This document shows positions 59,765 through 64,000 of a stretch of 64,000 nucleotides of DNA, piece after piece. The notes below the pieces were generated by a model that made no database searches, was not told the origin of the DNA, and saw only the letters and a program-made list of their open reading frames with translations. Position 1 is the first letter of the stretch, and each line of letters opens with the position of its first letter. This stretch comes from JALYNX01 sp963724825 (GTDB taxonomy: Bacteria > Actinomycetota > Acidimicrobiia > Spongiisociales > ZC4RG35): positions 1 through 64,000 of the forward strand of contig CAVRWT010000016.1 of the NCBI GenBank assembly GCA_963724825.1, in the 5' to 3' direction. The position numbers were made by a program, and so were the translations under genes.

Positions 59765-62472
59765 CAGCCCGTGTTTCGCATTCCGGTGGCGATCCCGTTC
59801 ACGGTGAGCAGGAGGGCGCGGCCCAGGTCGGGGTCGGTCTCCCCGGCCCGGCTTCGAGCCAGCAACGAGACCTGGAGATAGTTGATCGGGTCGAGGTAGA
59901 GGTCGCGGACGGCGAGGGTCCGCCGAAGCAGCGGGAGATCCTGGATCAGCGCTTCCTCTTTGCGGGCGCTGAGGATCTCCCCGGCGGTCAACTCGGCCTC
60001 GGATCGAAGACGATCGAGAAGCCCCTTGTGCTCGGTTGGGACCAAAGCGTCGACGTAGCGCTCGGCGATGTCGAGGTCGGTCTTGGCCAGTGTCATCTCG
60101 ACGTTGGAGAGGAAGGTCTGGAAAAAGCTCCACTCCTCCGCCATCTCGTCGATCACCTCGCCGTAACCCGCCTTGCGCGCCGCCTGCAGCCCGCTGCCCA
60201 CCCCGTACCAACCGGGGACGATCTGTCGGGTCTGGGTCCATCCGAAGACCCAGGGAATCGCCCGCAGGTCCTCGACTCCGCCCACGCCGCCGGGTCGACG
60301 CGATGGCCGACTTCCGAGGTTGAGCCGCCCCAACTCCTCCACCGGGGTCGAGGTCAGGAAGTAGGGGACCAGGCTCGGGTGCTCAACCAACTCCCGATAG
60401 GCGGTGTGGGCCTCGCTGGAGAAGCAGTCCATCGCCTCAGTCCAACGATCGAGGGCCTCCTTGGGGCGTCGGGAGCGGCGGTGGAGGAGAGACGACTCGA
60501 GGACCGAAGCCAGCAGCAGCTCGAGGTTCCGGGCGGCGATGTCAGGATGTCCGTACTTCTCCGAGATCACCTCGCCCTGCTCGGTGACTTTGAGGTCGCC
60601 GTCCACCGTCCCGTAGGGCTGGGCGAGGATTGCAGCATGCGTGGGGCCGCCTCCTCTTCCCACAGTGCCACCGCGGCCGTGGAACAGCCGGAGGTGCACC
60701 CCATGCTCGGCGGCGATGTTGCGCATCACCCGTTGCGCCTTGTAGATCTCCCATTGGCTGGTGGTGATCCCTCCGACCTTGTTGGAGTCGGAGTAGCCGA
60801 GCATCACCTCCTGGCTGTCGCCGCGAAGCGCAACCACGCGCCGGTAGTGGGGGTCGGCGAAAAGTCCTTCGAGAAGTGGCCCGGCATTGGCCAGGTCGTC
60901 GATGGTCTCGACCAGCGGGACGATGCCGATCGATGCCACCCCGCGACGTAGATCGATGAGGCCCGCCTCGCGGGCGAGGACAGCCACTTCGAGGACGTCC
61001 GCCGGGGTCTCCGTCATGGAGACCACATAGCTCTCTATGACCTGGTCCCCATATCGGGCTTTGGCCTCGGCGATGGCATGGAAAGTGCCGATCGTGTTCC
61101 GTGCCTCCTCCCCGATGACGGTGTTGGGGCCGGTGAGGGGCCGCGAACCGGCGAGCTCCGACCCGAGTAGGCCCTGTCGGCCATCAGCATCCAGATCGTC
61201 ATAGTCGGTGTCGACCAGGCTGTAGACCTCCGAGAGAGCGGAGCGGTGCTTGGCCGCATGCTCCCTGACGTCCAGCGTGGCCATCTGAAAGCCGAACGTC
61301 ATTGCGGCACGGCGCACCCTGGCCAGGGCACCATCGGCTATCAACTGACCGCGCGCTGCCCGAAGCGAGCCATCCATGATGTCGAGGTCTGCAAGCAGCC
61401 CAGCAGGATCGGCGTAGTCATGACCCGCCCGGTAGGGGAGCCCTTGTTGGATCCTGTGGTTGGTGTTGATGAGTCGGGCGTGGATGTAGGAGCACTTGAG
61501 CCGGTAGGGCTCGGCGGCAGTGCGGCGGTTCTCCCTTTGCCAGATCTCCGGCAAATGGTCACGGTCCTCCACGAGTGAGCTCTCCAGGCTCTCGCTGATC
61601 GGGGACAGCCTCTGGGACATCGACAATTCGTCGGCGAGCGATTCCACCAAGGAGATCAGGTGTCTCAGTCCGCGGTCGTGTTGCAGCACCAGGGTTTCCA
61701 GGGTCGTCTCCGGGGTCACCTCGGGATTTCCGTCACGATCGCCACCCACCCATGAGCCGAACCGGATCGGGGCGTTCACGGGTGGTCCCAAACGCTCCAG
61801 TTGGAAGGCGACGTGGTCGGCGAGTGCCGGCATCACCTCGTCGGCGACCTGCACCAGGTAATAGAGGGCGGATCGGGCCTCCTCCACCGGGCTCGGCCGC
61901 TCCAGCCGCAGCTCATCGGTCTGCCAGATCTGATCGATCAGCTCCGCAGAGCGACGATCGATCATCGACCTGGTGTCGTCCTCCTGAACTCCCAGCCGCT
62001 GCTCGATGAGGTCGGCGAGCTGGCGTGTCTTGCTGAGAATCGAGCGCCGGGCGGCCTCGGTCGGATGGGCGGTGAACACCGGTCTCACCTCGAGCCGGGA
62101 GAGCACTTCGGCCAGTTCCTGATCGTCCACATCGGCTTCGAGGATGCGATCGACCGTCGACTTCAGATAGCGATCATCCGTGGCCAGCTGGTCGACCCGG
62201 TGCACCTGCTCGGTGACGTTGGCCAGGTAGAAGTAGGTGGTGAAGGCGCGGACCAACGCGATGACGTCTCCGACGTCCAGCTCTGAAAGTAGTTGGTCGA
62301 GCTCTTGTGTCGCCTCGGCGCTGCCACCGCGCCGCACCGATTTCCCCAACGCTCGCACCGTCTCGACCAACTCGAGAAGCTCGGGGCCGTGTTGGCGGAC
62401 CAGGGCGTCACCGAGTTGATTGCCCAGGCGGCGGATGTCGGCGCGGAGCTGCTCGTCGGAGATCGCCTTCAT
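59764..62472 (-). CDS. ppc: Phosphoenolpyruvate carboxylase
   Basis: 902 residues, full length. Catalytic His in FTAHPTEAARRS near residue 130, GSWVGGDRDGNPEVTPET (bicarbonate site), EVMLGYSDSNKVGG near residue 553, FHGRGGTVGRGGGPTHAA, and the conserved C-terminal end GIATGMRNTG. It makes oxaloacetate from PEP and bicarbonate, refilling the TCA cycle. Intact over 2.7 kb with no frameshift. Confidence 0.95.
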   Translation of the reverse strand: MKAISDEQLRADIRRLGNQLGDALVRQHGPELLELVETVRALGKSVRRGGSAEATQELDQLLSELDVGDVIALVRAFTTYFYLANVTEQVHRVDQLATDDRYLKSTVDRILEADVDDQELAEVLSRLEVRPVFTAHPTEAARRSILSKTRQLADLIEQRLGVQEDDTRSMIDRRSAELIDQIWQTDELRLERPSPVEEARSALYYLVQVADEVMPALADHVAFQLERLGPPVNAPIRFGSWVGGDRDGNPEVTPETTLETLVLQHDRGLRHLISLVESLADELSMSQRLSPISESLESSLVEDRDHLPEIWQRENRRTAAEPYRLKCSYIHARLINTNHRIQQGLPYRAGHDYADPAGLLADLDIMDGSLRAARGQLIADGALARVRRAAMTFGFQMATLDVREHAAKHRSALSEVYSLVDTDYDDLDADGRQGLLGSELAGSRPLTGPNTVIGEEARNTIGTFHAIAEAKARYGDQVIESYVVSMTETPADVLEVAVLAREAGLIDLRRGVASIGIVPLVETIDDLANAGPLLEGLFADPHYRRVVALRGDSQEVMLGYSDSNKVGGITTSQWEIYKAQRVMRNIAAEHGVHLRLFHGRGGTVGRGGGPTHAAILAQPYGTVDGDLKVTEQGEVISEKYGHPDIAARNLELLLASVLESSLLHRRSRRPKEALDRWTEAMDCFSSEAHTAYRELVEHPSLVPYFLTSTPVEELGRLNLGSRPSRRPGGVGGVEDLRAIPWVFGWTQTRQIVPGWYGVGSGLQAARKAGYGEVIDEMAEEWSFFQTFLSNVEMTLAKTDLDIAERYVDALVPTEHKGLLDRLRSEAELTAGEILSARKEEALIQDLPLLRRTLAVRDLYLDPINYLQVSLLARSRAGETDPDLGRALLLTVNGIATGMRNTG

Positions 62473-62509
62473 GCGGGCAGGGTATCGGCGCTCGAACCCG
62501 GTCGGCTAT

Positions 62510-63283
62510 TCAGTCGTCTTCGGGGCGCTGCTTGTGCACTCTGCCTTCGGTGCCGTGAAGGGAGATCCCGGTCCCGTGCCCGTATCGGACCAGCGTCATC
62601 TCGGCGAGGATCGAGACTGCCACCTCTTGCGGGCTTTCGGCGCCGATGTCGAGGCCAACCGGGCCCCGGACCCGGGCGATGTCCTCGTCCGAGAATCCCA
62701 TCTCCTGCAGCCTGCCCACCCGCAGGTCCTGGGTGCGCCGGCTTCCCATGGTTCCGATGTATCTGACCTGGCTTTTCAGTGCAGCCGCCAGCACCGGGTC
62801 CTCATGGGGCTGGGCGTGGGAGAGGATCACGACCCAGGTCCGCCGGTCGAGCGGCACCTGATCGATCACATTCTCCGGCCACCCGACGATGATCCGCGCA
62901 TTCGGGAAGCGCTCCGGTGTGGCGAAGGCGCCCCGGGAGTCGATGACCGTCACCCGATAACCCATCTGGGTGGCGAAGCTGGCCAGGGCCTGGCCGATGT
63001 GGACCGCCCCGACGATGATCAGCTCCTGGGGAGGGGCCAGCGACTCGACGAAGACCGTGTGCGGGGGGTACTCCAGAGCCCGATGTTGCTCATGGTCCAT
63101 GAGGGTCCTGGCGTCGGCGAGAACGTCGGGGGACAAGTCGGAGGGGAGGTTCCCCGCCACCAGCTGGCCCGTTGAGTCGAGAACTGCTTTGGCTCCGGTG
63201 TCGGGCCCGTCGACGAAGGTCAGCACCGACCCGTATTCCTCCCGCTCCAGGATCTGCTCGATCGCCTCGAGCGTGCTCACCAT
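62510..63283 (-). CDS. XdhC family protein, C-terminal NAD(P)-like domain
   Basis: 257 residues. A short N-terminal region is followed by the XdhC Rossmann domain: PPQELIIVGAVHIGQALASFATQMGYRVTVIDSRGAFATPERFP, VVILSHAQPHEDPVLAAALKS, IGTMGSRRTQDLRVGRL and GPVGLDIGAESPQEVAVSILAEM. XdhC inserts or matures the molybdenum cofactor of xanthine- or CO-dehydrogenase-type enzymes. Its ATG overlaps the stop of the small XdhC N-terminal gene by 7 bases, so the two parts probably work together. Confidence 0.85.
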   Translation of the reverse strand: MVSTLEAIEQILEREEYGSVLTFVDGPDTGAKAVLDSTGQLVAGNLPSDLSPDVLADARTLMDHEQHRALEYPPHTVFVESLAPPQELIIVGAVHIGQALASFATQMGYRVTVIDSRGAFATPERFPNARIIVGWPENVIDQVPLDRRTWVVILSHAQPHEDPVLAAALKSQVRYIGTMGSRRTQDLRVGRLQEMGFSDEDIARVRGPVGLDIGAESPQEVAVSILAEMTLVRYGHGTGISLHGTEGRVHKQRPEDD

Positions 63284-63585
63284 GGTTCGATGAAGATGTC
63301 GATCGTGCCGCCGCAGGCCATGCCGACTGCGAAGGCGTCGTCATCGGCGATCCCGTAGGTGACCGTCTTCGGCTTCCCGGTCTCGATCACTTCCTGGGCG
63401 TGGAGGAAGACGTCGTTCTCGACACAGCCGCCGCTGACCGAGCCCTCCATGTCTCCGCTGTCGGAGACCAGGAATTTGGAGCCCTCGGGGCGGGGAGCAC
63501 TGCCATGGACCCGGATCACGGTGGCCACCGCCACCTTCTTGCCCTCGTCCACCCAGCGGTTTCTGACTTCGATCTGGTGTCTCAC
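63277..63585 (-). CDS. XdhC/CoxI family protein, N-terminal domain only
   Basis: 102 residues: VAVATVIRVHGSAPRPEGSKFLVSDSGDMEGSVSGGCVENDVF (the CXXX-type cysteine of XdhC is in GGCVENDV) and CGGTIDIFIE. This is the N-terminal half of XdhC as a separate gene. The split is common in Cox/Xdh clusters. It overlaps the upstream CoxE-like gene by 4 bases. Confidence 0.85.
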   Translation of the reverse strand: MRHQIEVRNRWVDEGKKVAVATVIRVHGSAPRPEGSKFLVSDSGDMEGSVSGGCVENDVFLHAQEVIETGKPKTVTYGIADDDAFAVGMACGGTIDIFIEPW

Positions 63586-64000
63586 GGCCTCGGCATTCCC
63601 GTCATCGACTCCAGGACGCGAACCACGCCCCGGAAGTCGTTGACACTAGCTGCGGGCAGCAATTCGTCGATGTGGGGCATGGCAGCCTGCATCCCTCTGG
63701 TGACCGGCTCATAGCCAGCGCGGGCGGCCAGGGGGTTGAGCCACACCACTTGGTGCACGGATCTCGAGAGCCGAGCCATCTCGGAAGAGAGGAGGGTCGG
63801 ATCACCACAGTCCCACCCGTCCGAGAGGATCAAGACCACCGGGCCGCCCCGGGCCAGCCGCCGGCTCCAGACCCGGTTCCAGGTGGCCAGGGCCTCGCCG
63901 ATCTTGGTGCCGCCCGACCAGTCGTGAACCCGCCCCGAGACTCGAGCCAGCGCCACTTTGGCGTCGCGTCTTTCCAGATCCTCGGTGATCCGGGTCAACT
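63582..64000 (-). CDS. CoxE-like von Willebrand factor type A protein (C-terminal part, runs off the window)
   Basis: The frame is open to the right edge; its true start is beyond 64000. Residues visible: TRITEDLERRDAKVALARVSGRVHDWSGGTKIGEAL, WNRVWSRRLARGGPVVLILSDGWDCGD, and RLSRSVHQVVWLNPLAARAGYEPVTRGMQAAMPHIDELL. These match CoxE (VWA-containing) proteins that act with the MoxR-like AAA ATPase CoxD in assembling CO dehydrogenase. With the two XdhC genes, this suggests a molybdo-hydroxylase maturation operon starting outside the window. Confidence 0.8.
   Translation of the reverse strand, partial: LTRITEDLERRDAKVALARVSGRVHDWSGGTKIGEALATWNRVWSRRLARGGPVVLILSDGWDCGDPTLLSSEMARLSRSVHQVVWLNPLAARAGYEPVTRGMQAAMPHIDELLPAASVNDFRGVVRVLESMTGMPRP

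Noticed and set aside
59617..60951. A 444-residue plus-strand frame opposite ppc
   Set aside because: Antisense to full-length, intact Ppc with conserved motifs; no recognisable domain.
1..64000. tRNA, rRNA, CRISPR, insertion sequence, prophage
   Set aside because: I looked for T-loop-like GTTCRANNC patterns, regular repeats with spacers, transposase motifs and phage genes on both strands and found none convincing.

Overview
The window comes from a high-GC (about 65% by eye) actinobacterial chromosome, most likely a member of the Acidimicrobiia or a close uncultured relative. I base this on a homodimeric pyruvate dehydrogenase E1 (AceE), an AdnA/AdnB helicase-nuclease pair, an InhA-type enoyl-ACP reductase, a DUF3052 protein, a 13E12/DUF222 HNH protein under a LexA box, and leaderless-looking promoters. 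It is a housekeeping region: no tRNA or rRNA, IS element, phage or CRISPR array was found.

Layout. 1-6.6 kb: start of aceE, a hydrolase, a radical SAM protein, and an ABC exporter whose two permeases are broken in several frames. 6.6-18.3 kb: phospholipid acyltransferases (plsB, plsY), dtd, the adnA-adnB pair, glutamate dehydrogenase and a RecB-like nuclease. 18.3-21.1 kb: a methyltransferase gene lying between two related, highly structured non-coding elements, each with its own promoter, followed by tandem PH-SHOCT genes. 21.1-30.4 kb: acyl-CoA synthetase, inhA/fabI, a sensor kinase, and cell-wall genes murF and ddl. 30.4-44.2 kb: the classical rpmB / recG-rsmD-coaD-divIVA-like-DUF177-rpmF-plsX-rnc / mutM-acyP-smc-ftsY-cdd block. 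44.2-52.6 kb: minus-strand genes including DUF222, etfAB, pyrimidine-nucleoside phosphorylase and a large pseudokinase-flippase. 52.6-56.7 kb: an arginine cluster, argF'-argB/A-argC. 56.7-64 kb: a rhodanese-E1 protein, SIMPL lipoprotein, an alkyltransferase-like repair protein, upp, ppc, and the edge of an XdhC/CoxE molybdo-hydroxylase maturation operon.

Two points stand out. First, the arginine cluster is of the Xanthomonas type: the carbamoyltransferase is an N-acetylornithine carbamoyltransferase and the kinase is a kinase-acetyltransferase fusion, so this organism probably makes arginine through N-acetylcitrulline. Second, the paired elements at 18.3-18.55 and 19.3-19.8 kb share tandem GCGAAAA boxes, a promoter with a 17-bp spacer, a covarying GAGA-loop hairpin and a near-identical 51/52-nt 3' hairpin. 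The longer one carries a series of UUCG/GNRA-capped hairpins. I recognise no known RNA family in them.

Caution: about fifteen genes, including the housekeeping genes smc, adnA and etfA, are interrupted by single-base frameshifts, and a hydrolase and murF are joined by one. This pattern fits uncorrected indels in a long-read or metagenome assembly better than real gene loss. I therefore annotate most of these as one gene and give the likely break point.
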